A DNA stretch of 51,355 nucleotides from Folioceros fuciformis. Its lineage: Eukaryota; Anthocerotophyta; Anthocerotopsida; Anthocerotales. The DNA is taken from the NCBI GenBank assembly GCA_049999805.1, contig JBNGIO010004527.1, forward strand, positions 40,470 to 91,824, in the 5' to 3' direction. Positions 8,438 to 23,344 of this stretch are shown here, piece by piece (the first letter of the stretch is position 1; each line of letters opens with the position of its first letter). Under the pieces are notes generated by a model that saw only the letters and a list, made by a program, of their open reading frames with translations, was not told where the DNA came from and searched no databases. The position numbers and the translations under genes were made by a program.

Positions 8438-11400
8438 ATGGAGACCTGCCTCGATCCTGATGCGTTGAAAACAGTCTCCTTCTTGCCGCCTCCTTTCCAG
8501 ACAATCTTCAAGTTCAGGTGTTCGGATCGCCTCAACTTGTGGTTCCGTGAGCCGAGGGAACGGTCTTGAAGTCCTGATGAGGACGCTTAGCTGGTTTTTG
8601 TTTGCAGGTACTTCAATCCCGTTCAGAGTGAGAGCTTTGCGGAAACTTTTCTGTCTGATGTGAACATGGTCGTATCGGCGCCAACCGGAAGCGGCAAGAC
8701 CGTCCTGTTCGAGCTTTGTATTCTGCGACTTCTTAGGCGAAACCTCACGCCCGATGGGAGATACATTCACGCACCGGGAGCTTTGAAAATGGTAGAAAGC
8801 GTCCTCTGTTGGATTTGTCTTCCAACGCAGTGGTGCGCTGATTTCTGGTGGCCAGCAAATGTCGTTTGTTGTCGTATGCCAGGTGTACATTGCCCCCTTG
8901 AAGGCTCTCGTACAGGAAAAGGCCAGAGACTGGGGACACCGGTTTGGCGGGAATTTGGGGCTGAAATGTCAGGAGCTCACAGGAGATAGTGACGTCTCCA
9001 GCATCAAGGACATGCAAGAGACTGACATATTCTTGACTACCCCGGAAGTGAGCAGCGCGATTATGATGAGGAGCAGGTTGCCTGAGATTGCAGTTCGCAT
9101 TCTGACACTTTCACAAACGTGGAACTGCAGAAGTTTGACTCTATCACTCGTCGCCATCGAGATCACGGTGTCCTGAGCTTCTTTGGAGACATTGCTCTGC
9201 TTCTACTGGACGAAGTCCACCTGCTGAGTGATCCACGTGGAGCAGCTCTGGAGGCTGTAGTCAGCAGGATGAAGATGCTTGCTCGATACCCTGAGCTGAA
9301 AGGATGCCCGCTTGCTGCCATACGGATGGTTGCCGTGTCGGCAACAATCCCTAACATCGAGGATCTTGGTACAAGAGTTGATGATCTACTTTTCCTTCTA
9401 CTTCGTACAGGGCTCACCTAGCTTGTCGATCACTCAACGTGCCTAGCCATGACCGTTGTATGCTCTTCGTGATCGCAGCTGACTGGCTACAAGCTCCCAA
9501 GCAAGGATTGAAGAGGTAACTCCAGCACATAGCCCCCCATCAGTAGTCGTGCTCTGTCCTCCTTTTCAATGTGCCATTATATATATAGATGTGGATGGTG
9601 CAGGTTTGGGGAGGAAACACGGCCTGTAAAGCTGACCACAAAAGTTTATGGTATACACTCTAGTATAAGGACGAGAGTCCGTTGTCTTCCCTGGATCGGA
9701 GGTCACTGTAGCGAGAGAGTGTACTTTTTGGTTTGACGAACATGTCCGCTTGACAAGCCGTTGTTGCAGGTTATTCTTCGGCCAAGAATGATTTTCTTTT
9801 CGAAAGAGTAAGCGTTTGCTGGAACCCTTCCCGCTGAATTTCAGATAGCCGGAGTCGATCATTCTCTGACGCCAACCTTCGCATTTTCTCGCATGCCCCT
9901 TCCGGAGTTTCAGCGACTACAAGGCGTCCTTTTCGGTAAGCGAATCACATAAATCTTTCGTTGTCAATAGTGTTATGAGCTGATCTCTGTCTTTTGTGAA
10001 CTGTCGTCATCACTCTGTGCAGAAACGTTGATGCAACATAGTCAAGGAAAGCCAACTTTAGTGTTCTGCTCTACTAGAAGGGGAGCTCAGGAGGCTGCTG
10101 TAACACTCGCAGATGCAGTGTCCAAACCTGGATTCAGGAACCCTTTCGTCAGATCCCAAGGACAGCTCGATCGATTGCAAGCAGCTGCTTCGGCTTCTCA
10201 AGACAAACAAATGCAAGCATGCATAAGATGCGGAGGTAGGCATTGCTTCTGAGGTCGTTTTTGTGTTGTTTTCCCCTTGCTCTCGGTGTTGAAAATACGG
10301 ACCTTTTTGTACCGGATACAGTTGGATTTCACAACGGTGGACTTGGGTTGACGGAGAGGAATCTAGTTGAAAGTCTGTTTTCTAAGGGCGATCTGCAAGT
10401 CCTCTGTACAACAAACACCCTAGCACAAGGAGTAAATCTGCCAGCTTACCTTGTGATCATTAAGTCCACACAGTACTAGTAAGCTGTCACCAACTGCTGA
10501 AACTAAGATTGGCTGTGAGGACCAAGCCGTGCATCAGGCGCCGTAACATCTTTCAGAGCTAAGTTGTTGGGTCGTGTGCTAGTAACAAAGATAAAGGAGG
10601 TTATGTGGAATACGAGCGATCAACAGTCGCACAGGTGCTCGTTTCAGAATAAAAGTTTGTTTTTGGGCTGCATTTCTAGTTTCATGAAATGTATATCTCC
10701 TTTTCTCTCTAGATGTGTGGACGAGCTGGACGACCTCAATTTGGCGACAGTGGTGCCATCGTCGTTATGACTCGAAAGGAAACAGTGAGTCGCTGTGGAT
10801 AGTGCTCGTCGTTCAATGCTTATACGCACGCCTGGTGTGAAAGTTACCGGGGTCAGAACAGAGAAATAGAGGACCCGCTTCTCACAGGCAGGAACATATC
10901 GTCGGACATCTCATCTGGTCTGTCCTGTGTAGGTACACCTTTATGAGAACATCCTCGCCGGCACAGAGGCCGTGGAATCCCAGTGAGCTTTCGTTTAGCA
11001 TTGTCAGTGCTTTTCCCGGCGTTTGCTCGCAATGATGTCATGAGAGGGAAGATGACGAGACACTGCAGCCAGGCAACAGCTAAGCTAATCATGACGTGTT
11101 CTAGGTTGCTATCATCCATAGCAGAACATCTCAACGCTGAAATCGTACTGATGACAGTAACTGATGTCAGTCTGGCTATAGATTGGCTAAAATGCTCGTT
11201 CCTGTACGTCCGCCTGAAAAAGGTAAACTCCCAACCAGCCCTCTCGCAACAATACGAGGGAGGCAGAAATCCTATTGATCATTCTGATGGACGGTTGGTA
11301 TCCCCTCTTGCCACTGTGTTCTGTCGTTATGGTCCCTGTTGAATCGTCACCTGTAGAATCCTCAGCATTACGAAATCCAAGTGGGTCTTTCAGATGAACA

Positions 11401-14400
11401 GCTGGAAAATTATTTGAAAGGTGAGAATTGGAGGAACTGGAACCTATTACCCAGGCTGTTTAGTGTGTACTGTACCTTGCTATTGCTGAATTGGTTGCCA
11501 TGGTACGTGCAGAAATGTGTCTTACGAATATCAATGCCTTAGCCAAATACGGAATGATACACACGGATGAGTACGGCTACGTTCTCAATCCCCTAGGTTC
11601 GTGTTTCCAGATTGTCAAGCATGTAGTTGTCGTGCGGAGGGTGCATGTGCCCATGAGCAGGTAACCCGTCAGTTCTCAGCCTAAAATCTTGAGAGGATGC
11701 AGAACCTGGAAGACTTATGACCAAATTTTACTTGAAATTTGCCACTATGAAGACCATTGTGAACACTACAGACGGAAGCTCGATGGCGGACCTTCTACGC
11801 GTGCTGACGAAGGCCGAGGAACTGTCCTGTATGTCCAAATGTCTGACAGTCTAGCATCTTGTTGGCAAAAGTACCTTTCTCTTTTGGGATAGCAGACGGC
11901 GGTTGTCAGGAATCCCCAGGTCTCGGATGGTTGTAGACATTTTACATTTGGCAGTAGTTCATGTCCAATATGTTGCGTGTCATTTACTTGCAACTATGTG
12001 CACAGCCTTCGCTTGTCTAGTCACAGTTTACTAACTTATGTTTCTGACACCAGGGATCAAGTTACGCCGCCATGAAAAGAAGCTGTTGAACTCCATCAAC
12101 ACGGACACTAGTGGAAGGATAAAATTTCCTGTATTGGGTCCCAATGGCAAGGTTAAGAAACGGATTCAGTCGGATGCTGAGAAAATTTTTGTTCTCACAA
12201 ATGATGCCCTGACTGGAGATCCTGTAGTCCAAGATTTCACGATGACCCAGGTTCGTTCCCATCGCTTAATCAGGGGGAATAGCCATAGAGACTGCCTGAT
12301 TATGCGTTGTATCTGAGATATGATGTATCACGTTTCAGGATGTGAATGGCATATGCTCGAATGGATCAAGAATTGTTCGCTGTATGAGCGAGTATTTCAA
12401 GCTGAAAAGGAGATTTAAAGAGACCGTGAGTTCACTCAAGCTTGCGAAGTGCCTACACCAAAAGCTCTGGGAGGGCAGCCCATACCAGCTGCGGCAATTA
12501 CATGGAATTGGCGTCGTCACAGCCAAGGTTTGAGAATTGTGCTTACCTTCAGCTTCATACTCCGTTGTGAACGGTTGCCCTGACGTTTGATAGGTGTGCA
12601 GGCTCTTGTGAATGCAGGTATCGACACTTTTGAGAAGTTTGCTGAGGCTGATCCACGAAGGATTGAAGCCTTAACTAGTCGAAAGTTTCCGTTTGGAAAT
12701 CAAATAAAAGAGTCACTCGATGGGTTGCCTCCCAAAATTGCGATGAAGATGGAACTCGTAAGCCAAAGTATGAGAAGTGGAAAGGGGAAGACTGAAGTGA
12801 AAGTCTCTCTCACTCGTGAATCACAGAACTCCTCCTCCCGGCGTCACTTTGCCGATTTGGTAAACTCGATTATTCCAGAGAGAGATGTTGTTGTTATTAG
12901 TGTAATATGAGAATCCTTCACTCCGATTAGGGTACACGCCTATGACTAAATACGTGTTTGAAGTACGCCTTCGCCTTCACTTGCAGATCGTAGGAAGCGA
13001 GCAAGACAACAAAATTCTGTTTGCTGAGAAGATCAGGTACCTACATGCATGACCTAGGTTCAGATTCCAGATACGTGCTGATTTGGGAAACGCACACCGT
13101 GACTCGTCGTTACAGAGGATTTTCTCACTTGTCTGAGCTTGTTGTCACAGACTTGAACATTTCCCGAGGTACCCATCGGCTGCGCTGTTCATTATGCTTG
13201 CATGAATTTCAAGCATCGACACCAGTTACATCCTAACAGATACTAGTGTTGCCCAATGGCTATTTTGTCCCATACGACCTGCAGCCCCTATGTGACCACC
13301 ATAAACAAGCTAAGAAATGAGCTGGGCGTACTCACTGAGCTGAGTGCAGTGGTTATATCAGAGGAATATGGTATCCTTCTTGACTGGTCCTTCCATATGA
13401 AACTGATTTGCAGCTGTTCGAGAATCTGACCTGAAGTGTCGAAGAGCAGTTGGTGTTGACGTGGTCGACAAGCTCATCTTGGCAAATCACGAGAACAGAA
13501 TAAATGGACAACCTGGGAAAGTTATAGAAACACGGACGTCTTGTTCAAAGACCAATGAGAAAACAGCTGATTTGTCCTCATGCAAGAGTTTGATTGCTGA
13601 GCCTATTGTCTCGTTTACGGAAGACTTGCGGCAAGAGAATGGTTTCGGCGACGTAAATCCCCTGGCCATATCAGAACCAAACCTGAACGATGGGGTACCA
13701 GCTAAATCTGCTGAGTAAGAGGTTTATCCAAGTCGTGCCCCTAGGTTGTACCCTCTATCTAGTCTTTCGGAGAGCTGGTCCAACATGATTCAGAAGCTAT
13801 TCCTTGCCCTGTTTGGATTTCAGATCTGCGTGCGGCCAGCATCCTCAAGATGGAGAGACAAGCAGGGGCAAGTTCGCTTCCATGGGCTGAATAGTACAAT
13901 CTATACAACATTCTCAAACCATTGGGGTTTCCCAGCTTACAACGAGCAACTTTGGATGCAGATGAGGGGAAACTCCTTGCCACCGGCTTTTCACAGTCCA
14001 GGGATCGGCCAATCACATCCGGTGGGGACTCTATCTTCGACCACATACGAAAGAAAGCAAAGACATTCCAGCCCAATTCTGCTCTGCCCTATCGGACTGC
14101 TATCGGTGGTACAGAGAGTGCATCAACTCGGCAACTACCACAGATTCCCACAGTCATTCCACAAGAAACACGCAGTGTGATGTTAGCCACAAAATCCAAA
14201 GCCAGTAACGGGGCTTTACTCGAAGGTGATCCAGCAGCGGAATCAGCATCTAAATGTGCCAGCACGGCCAGAGCACAGGCATTGATCCAGGGGCCGACAG
14301 GAGTGGCATCTGAATGGCACAGCCTGCAAAGGACGACGCAAACATGCAGAGGAGCCGCACAGGGACCAGTCTCTTCCACAACTGAGCCTTCAGATGCCAA

Positions 14401-14776
14401 CCAGTGGGCTCAAAGCTACATCGATGAGGATGAGGAACTGAATGCCTATGCTCTCAACTACAGAAGTCCACCCAGGTCGCCCCGCAATGATGCAGGGTTA
14501 AGAGTTCCTAGCGACGATAGGAACGAGCCACCAGTTGCACAGTCGGTAGCCAGCTTCAGCAGCTGCCAGCAACACGATTCTCAGACGTACGTGCTGCTAG
14601 CTTCTCAACATCGCCTGGCTTCCTGTGTACGTGCAACCACTGACCTGCTGGCAACGTGTGATCTGGCGCGCAGGAGCGCGGAGCTCCCGGGACCCGACCT
14701 GACTGGGCTTCCACCATGGGACATGAGAGGAACCCTAGTGGACGGACTCAGCATTTTTTCTCTCCTTTGCCAGTAA
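8438..14776 (+). CDS. HFM1: meiotic ATP-dependent DNA helicase HFM1/MER3
   Basis: This Ski2-like superfamily 2 helicase is expected to stabilise strand-exchange intermediates in class I (ZMM) crossover formation in meiotic nuclei. I read 24 exons: 8438-8517, 8608-8791, 8883-9047, 9131-9368, 9479-9515, 9604-9650, 9770-9807, 9915-9936, 10023-10235, 10322-10478, 10583-10634, 10713-10784, 10933-10982, 11105-11222, 11357-11420, 11513-11596, 11703-11828, 12054-12250, 12339-12527, 12602-12859, 12987-13036, 13285-13370, 13414-13714, 13936-14776. They sum to 3669 nt (1222 aa) with every phase compatible. Motifs are the Q-motif region RYFNPVQSE, Walker A APTGSGKT (51-58), DEVH (170-173), SATIPN, TTNTLAQGVNLPA and CGRAGRPQFGD. 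Then come the winged helix, the Sec63 domain (GSPYQLRQLHGIGVVTAK, EADPRRIEALTSRKFPFGN) and a variable C-terminus with SIFDHIRKKAKTF. The N-terminus and exons 21-24 are least certain. Confidence 0.93.
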
Positions 14777-15151
14777 CATTTCCTGAGTCCCTGAACTACC
14801 TACCCCACTCGCCAGAGTGGCCTCTCCGCTGGTGACGAAAGACGCGCAGCCACATCCACATCGAGTGGCCTGGGGGGCCGCCAGCGTGGCCAGCACGCCG
14901 GCGAAACCAGCCCTCGTTGAACACAAGGTGGCGAAAGTGGATCTCCGATTCTCTTCATCCTACAAAGTTAGTCAGACGAGGTGTTCGCTCGAGGTGGCTG
15001 CACGGCAGCCGCATACACCTGCTCCTCCAGGATGCATTTGCATCTAGGCAAATCCGAATCCGAAACTTGCTTTCCTCCCGCCCCGTTTCTCTTGGAGGCC
15101 CCTTCCCTCGAATTGAAGCACGCCGATGTGTGAGGTTCAGTGAAGGCAGGC
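14777..15151. other. HFM1 3' flank and HCF173-like 5' flank
   Basis: These 375 bp separate two genes on the same strand. They include a short open stretch (about 14817-15047) that resembles no protein I know. It is most likely untranslated sequence and promoter. Confidence 0.5.
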
Positions 15152-18100
15152 ATGGCCGGCACCGCGCTGCGCACCTGCATTGGTGTGGACCGCGTCCGGG
15201 TTTCCCTGTCCTCGGACGCGTCCTCGCCCCTGCCCCTGCCGCTGGCGGTGCGCCCGCGATGTGCCAGGCGTAGGGTGGTGACAGTGTGCGCAGGGGCCGG
15301 CGAGGATACCGAGCAGGCGCAGGTGCAGGTGCAGGGGCAGGCGCAGGTGCAGGCTCAGGATGTGGAAGCGAGCGGCAGCAACAGCAGCAGCAGCGGCAGC
15401 AGCAGCAGTAGCAGCAGTGGACAGAAGGTGGTGAGCCTGAGCCTGGACGATGTGAATCCCATCGGGCTGGGGCGGCGCTCCCGGGAGCTCTTCGACGACG
15501 TCTGGCGCAGGCTGACGGAGCTAGGACAGCTGGGCTCCCCCCGCTCCGGTCCCGATGGCTACGAGCTGGAGAATGTGCTGGTGGGCGGCCCCATGTGCGA
15601 CTTCTCAATTCCCAACGCCGAGCTCACCACCGTGCTGGTGGCCGGCGCCACCGGCAAGGTGGGCCGCATTCTCGTCCGGAAGCTCCTCCTGCGAGGCTAC
15701 AAAGTCAAGGTCCATTTCCATACCCTCCCATTTTGGTTGGGCCCTAGCTTTGTAAAGCCTTCACCTTCACCTTCACCTTCACCTTCACCTTCACCTTCAC
15801 CTTCACCTGCCATTGGGATGGGGACTGAGTTGTTCGGAAATTGGGGGAAATTGATCAGGCCCTGGTGAGGAAGGATGATCCCGACACCCTGGAGCAGCTC
15901 CCGCGATCCGTGCAGATAGTGGTGGGTGATCTGGGCGACCCCGCCACCCTCAAGGACACGGTTTTGGGGTGCAGCAAGATCATATGCTGCGCCACAGCAC
16001 GCACCTCGCTCACCGCGGATCTGGTGCGCGTCGATAACCAGGGCGTGCGTAACCTCTCCAAGGCCTTCCAGGTACCCCACGCCTCCCTCCTCCACATCAG
16101 CAGGTGAAATGGCCGCATCTTGGCATTGTATTGCCGCTGCGTCCCTAAGCTTCCTCACCAAGTCGGACCGGGGGCCCCGCTGCTTGCCCTATTTCGTCTC
16201 CAACGCAGGATTACAACCACAAGTTGGCGCAGCTTCGATCCGGGCGGAGCAGCAAGAGTAAGCTGCTGCTGGCCAAGTTTAGCCGCGAGAACGAGCTCGA
16301 GGGCTGCGAGCTGCGGGAGGGAACTTACTTCACAGACGACATTGCTGTCAAGTACGATGGGGGAATGGATGCCAATCTGGAGGTCGGGGACGACGGAAAT
16401 GCCGTCTTCTCAGGTAGGCTTCGCTCTGCACTCGCCCTCCCCAATGTCCATGCGGGTGATGCTTCACGTCCTTCTTTCGTGACATGCTCCCTCACTTCCA
16501 GGTTACGTCTTCACTCGCGGTGGTTACGTGGAGTTCGTCAAGAAGCTTGTCCTTCCGCCCGGTTTCACTCTCGACAGGTCACTGCTTCTTGTTTTTCTAT
16601 TTTCCTTCTTCCTTGGCCATTATGACGTAACCCTATGGTGAACGAACGAAAATTTGCGTCGGCTTCCTCTTGCTTGCTCACGGCCTCGCGGGGAGTTGGC
16701 AGATACGATGGTTTGGTGCTGTCCGTCTGCGGGGATGGCAAGTCATACACACTCTTGCTGGAGGCGGGTGCTGCGGATGGCAGCTCCCCCAGCATCTCCT
16801 ATTTTTCTCGATTCTCAACTCGGTTCGGTTACAGTAGGGTGGGTCACATCCTACCCTTGGCTTCCTTCATTCCATCGTCCTTCAAACCTGACCATTTTGT
16901 CCTCGGAAACTTGAGCTCTTGGCGCTGGTTCTGCTTGTCCGCCAACAGATAAGGATACCTTTTTCGTCGTTTCGGCCGGTGAATCCAGCGGATCCTGCGC
17001 TGGATCCGTTCCTGGTTCATACTCTAGTCATTCGATTTGAGCCACGAAAACAGGTAGGTTTACTCAGTCTGGATTGCCTTTCCTCTGTCAAAGGTGCATC
17101 TCTGCTGTCCGGAGGCGATCATGTTAGTGTGCGTTCAGAGGGCTCAACCCGGGAGAGCAGCTCCAGCAGCAGCAAACGGAGCTCCCTCAGCGGCAGGAGC
17201 AGCAGTACGGGACGTGAACAGTTTCAAGCTTGGTCTCGACTACATCAAAGCTTTACCAGTACGTCTTTTTGGAAGACCTATCATGGGGTGTTGTTGTCTT
17301 GCATGTGCTGAGCTTCCCAGTTGTCCCACCCTCTCTCTGTCTCTCTCTCTCTTGTACTTAACGGGCCCCTGGGCTCCTGCAGGGCGGCCAGGAAACCGAC
17401 TTCATCCTGGTGTCGTGTTCTGGAGCTGGTGTAGACCTCGCCAGACGGGAACAAGTCCTGAAGGCTAAACAGGTTTGTTTGAGTTTGTGGGCAAAGGCAA
17501 CCCTTGGTCTGGCAGAGGTGAGGTACCCGACCCGGGTCATCTCGGTTGTGTTGGAGTCTAATGATGTCCTTCGGTCCGTCGGGCTGTGTTTTTGGTTGTA
17601 GGCTGGGGAGGCGGCGTTGAGGAACTCTGGTCTCGGATACACTATCATCAGACCCGGGCCACTTCAGGTGGGAATCTGGCGGGGCTCATTGGGGTCTCGT
17701 CTACTCCGCGTCGGATGCGGTGGTCACCGAACCTCGTTACTAACGTCTGTCGGGTTTGTGGTCGCGCAGGAAGAGCCTGGAGGTCAACGAGCCCTTGTTT
17801 TCGATCAAGGTGACCGCATCAGTCAGGTTGGCCTCTGTTATGTGAGGCGTATGCTGTCGAGGCGTGGCGTGGCCTGGCCTCGCCGGGCTGTGAGATGCCC
17901 CCATTTTAACTGCATCCTCTCCCGGGTGGGGTTGGGTGAATTGTTGCAGAGCATCAGCTGTGCCGATGTGGCTGACGTGTGTGTGAAGGCCCTGCACAAC
18001 CCAACGGCCAGGAACCGAAGCTTTGACGTAAGTGGCAGCCTGAGTTTTGCAATTTACATGTAGCATTACGGCCGATTTGGCAGAGATTTTGACGCAGCAG

Positions 18101-18405
18101 AGTGGGGTCGGTGCTGTTGTCTTCAGGTGTGCTACGAGTACTCATTGGAGTCTGGTCAAGGGCTTTACGAACTGGTACGTCGCTGACCACTGTCGTCACT
18201 GCGAGTCTTTGTTATGTATGTGTGTACACATGTAGTTGCTTAGGATTCTGGCGAGTGAATCTCAACCACTTTCACCACGGGTCCAATGTGGATCATCTGC
18301 GTGCTGTAGTTCACTAATGTTCGGCCCGTACAGGTTGCACATTTGCCCGACAAATCCAACAACTACTTGACTCCAGCTCTGGCTGTCCTTGAGAAGAACA
18401 CGTAG
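15152..18405 (+). CDS. HCF173: HCF173-like chloroplast atypical SDR with CIA30 insertion
   Basis: In Arabidopsis, HCF173 binds the psbA 5'-UTR and promotes D1 translation at thylakoids. Thirteen exons give 607 aa: 15152-15709, 15859-16071, 16209-16413, 16502-16577, 16703-16838, 16949-17053, 17139-17258, 17383-17472, 17602-17667, 17770-17826, 17950-18027, 18127-18174, 18334-18405. Order of parts: an Arg/Ser-rich transit peptide; a low-complexity Gln/Ser linker; a Rossmann start VLVAGATGKVGR near residue 170; a split by a CIA30 domain (YVFTRGGYVEFVKKL, RYDGLVLSVCGDGKSY, IPFSSFRPVNPADP); then the SDR half again (GLGYTIIRPGPL, SISCADVADVCVKAL) and a tail matching the family (LPDKSNNYLTPALAVLEKNT). 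The length equals the family norm. A paralogue of the same architecture exists in Arabidopsis, so strict orthology is likely but unproven. Confidence 0.92.
15378..15420 (+). repeat. agc/agt trinucleotide run encoding poly-serine
   Basis: An imperfect run of agc and agt codons in exon 1 of the HCF173-like gene encodes a Ser/Gly/Asn stretch between the transit peptide and the folded domain. A Gln-Val-rich run precedes it. This is probably a flexible linker. Confidence 0.8.
15758..15808. repeat. ccttca hexanucleotide array inside HCF173-like intron 1
   Basis: About 8.5 perfect copies of ccttca lie between the donor at 15710 and the acceptor ending at 15858. Read in the frame of exon 1, they encode Ser-Pro repeats. 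Confidence 0.95.
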
Positions 18406-19014
18406 TTTCCCGACCCGACTGAGGAGTCGTGGATCGTTTGTATACATACTGTCTGTACATTTTACCGTGACGCAGATGAGCTGGGTTTGGCTGAGTGAAG
18501 GTACACAACACCCCCGCCACCCGTCAGTGAGGTCTTGTAGCCTGTAACGCGGATATGCATCAACATTCTTTCTTCTTTACTGCACGCGCTGAGGCAAATT
18601 CTCAGCAGGTTCCAGAAGTGTCTGTTACCCGTCGGTTGATAGAATCGCAGAAAGGCGTCGCCTCAGTTGTGCCCTTGTCCGGCATGAGAGATCCTGTCAG
18701 ATTGTATCCATCCCGGTGCCATACTTGTGTGATCAATCACAGCCTCTGACGACCCCTGCGCCGTCCCCTATGGACGCATGTTATTCTTGATGAGCTGCAG
18801 ATGTGAGTGGGTCCCTCGGGCTTGTCCCAAGCCTAAGTATCCGGATTTGGCAGGCGGATTTGGCAGGCCCAAGAATCGGCCTTCCTTTTGTCGCTCTCGA
18901 ACTGTGTGTCCTCAGCGTTACGCTACTGCAAGTTAGCACAACAACAGGCCCTTACTTAAGCTTCAACATACCACCAGGTTGCTCCCTTTCTCCTCAATTG
19001 TACCTCCCAGCAAA
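18406..19014. other. intergenic region between HCF173-like and CKX genes
   Basis: This 609-bp gap separates two rightward genes. It should hold the 3'-UTR of the first and the promoter and leader of the second. The phrase gatttggcaggcggatttggcagg near 18843-18867 is a short imperfect direct repeat. I see no coding exon. Confidence 0.5.
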
Positions 19015-21665
<2,651 letters not shown>

Positions 21666-21769
21666 TCTAGTGTGGTATATCATAGCCTACGTGTCTCTAG
21701 TGCTCAGCAACGTAGCAATGCAGCATCCTAGACTAGCACATTCCGTCTTTCCTATGGTCCGAGAGACTG

Positions 21770-21840
21770 AGCAGCAGCCAGCAGCAGCCAGCAGCAGCCG
21801 CCAACAGCCAGCAGCAGCAGGAGCAGCAGCAGCACCGGCA
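21770..21840. repeat. cag-type trinucleotide-rich tract
   Basis: Repeated cagcagc and agccagcagc runs lie downstream of the CKX stop codon, in non-coding sequence as far as I can see. Confidence 0.85.
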
Positions 21841-22501
21841 AGAATGTTCGTTAGTGCATTTAGGTCACCCTAAGATTCTAGCCCGATCCGCCCCCAAGCT
21901 CTGCAACTGAACTGTGAATTGTGGACAAGCGTGTGGTTTGGTGTGATATGAAGATGAGAGCAAATTATTGTGGCAGAGATGAGCACTGGAGCTGTACAGT
22001 ACCAGCCCCCGGTGTCGCCCCCGCTCCCTTCCTGGTGGTTGACATCCTGAAGCCTGGAAGAAAAGCTGCAAGCAGGTGCCTGTGGGGTGGGACGATCTGG
22101 ACAATCTATCCATGATCCGTTCCCCAAGCCTTGCTCTGGCCAGTTCCAGGCTCTCCAGGCTTTCTCAACTATCCAAACCCACAATGCGCAGGACAAAACG
22201 CATCATCCACGTTCAGGAAGTCCAGCACGCGGCTGCGATGCCGAGGAATCAGGGCGGCTCGCCCCTGAGGCATCAACTACCCAGAAACATACACAAGAAG
22301 CCTCCAATTATTCGTATTCCTCACGTGGCACACCAAGCACGTCTCATTGTTTATTCGTTTCTTGAGAACCACTGTTTTGCCTCGGTGCGCGGCCCATGAT
22401 TGGCCACGACTGAACACAAGTAGCGGAGGTCCAGGCCCCAGGGAAAGGGAAGGTGGAGATGGTGATCCCATGCGCAGGAGACGCAGAGAGATCGGGATGG
22501 G

Positions 22502-22535
22502 GACCTGGCCCTGACCCTGACCCTGACCCTGGATC
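22502..22535. repeat. cctgac hexanucleotide run
   Basis: Three to four ccctga copies are followed by related ggatctggacctggac steps. The run is non-coding. Confidence 0.8.
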
Positions 22536-23310
22536 TGGACCTGGACGAGCACCCAGACCCAGTCCACGCTGGGCCGCACCGACGCGCGCCATTCGAATCG
22601 CATGAACCCCCCGGAGTTCATGCAAAGCTCGATTCTCGCCTGCTCGTTTCTTGTCACGACTCGTCACCGAACCACCTACCCGACTCGGTGAGCCTGCATT
22701 CGGCAACTCCTCGCGTGGCCTCACTTCACCTCGACTCAGGTTAAGCCAGCCAGATACATAGATATAACTATGAAATCTTGGTCCCAGTCGTTACGATAGG
22801 TTCTGTTTCACGGAAACGATCCAATGACATGACGTAACGGAGCTACTGGAAAAGAACAGAATACAACGGAACAGCAGACAAGAAAGAGAAAAGACCAGAA
22901 CAGTTCAGTACAGTGGAATACTACTGTACAGAATAGCACAGCGCAGCGCAGCGCGGTGTCTCGCTTTACCTGCAGCAGCAACAAATTGCAACAACCAGGC
23001 CCTTCAATTCGGCCACCCACCGATTAAGCAGCAGAGGTACCCGGTACTGCTCTGCCGCCAGTTGCAGCCTTACTGCCAGGACGCACAATTACGGTTCCTG
23101 ATAAATGGGAGCGGGGATGGGAAGATGAGAGCCGCGCGTCATAATGCATGGCTGTCGCTTCCCCACCGACTGCTCGCCTCGCAACAGCATTTCTTCGGGC
23201 ACCATGGATGCAATGCTGTCGTCCCAACGTTCTTCGTCTCATGACAACACTGTACGTCGACGTGTGGGAAGTAGTTCTGCCAAATATGGCAGAGGCCAGG
23301 GAGTGAGTGT

Positions 23311-23344
23311 GACCGTGAGCGTGAGCGTGAGCGTGAGCGTGAGT
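23311..23344. repeat. gtgagc hexanucleotide run
   Basis: About five copies of gtgagc/gtgacc in tandem lie in the same intergenic region. I see no function. Confidence 0.85.

Noticed and set aside
23311-23344. possible CRISPR-like or regulatory array
   Set aside because: It is a simple hexanucleotide microsatellite with no spacers. The same applies to the cctgac, cacac and ccttca runs.
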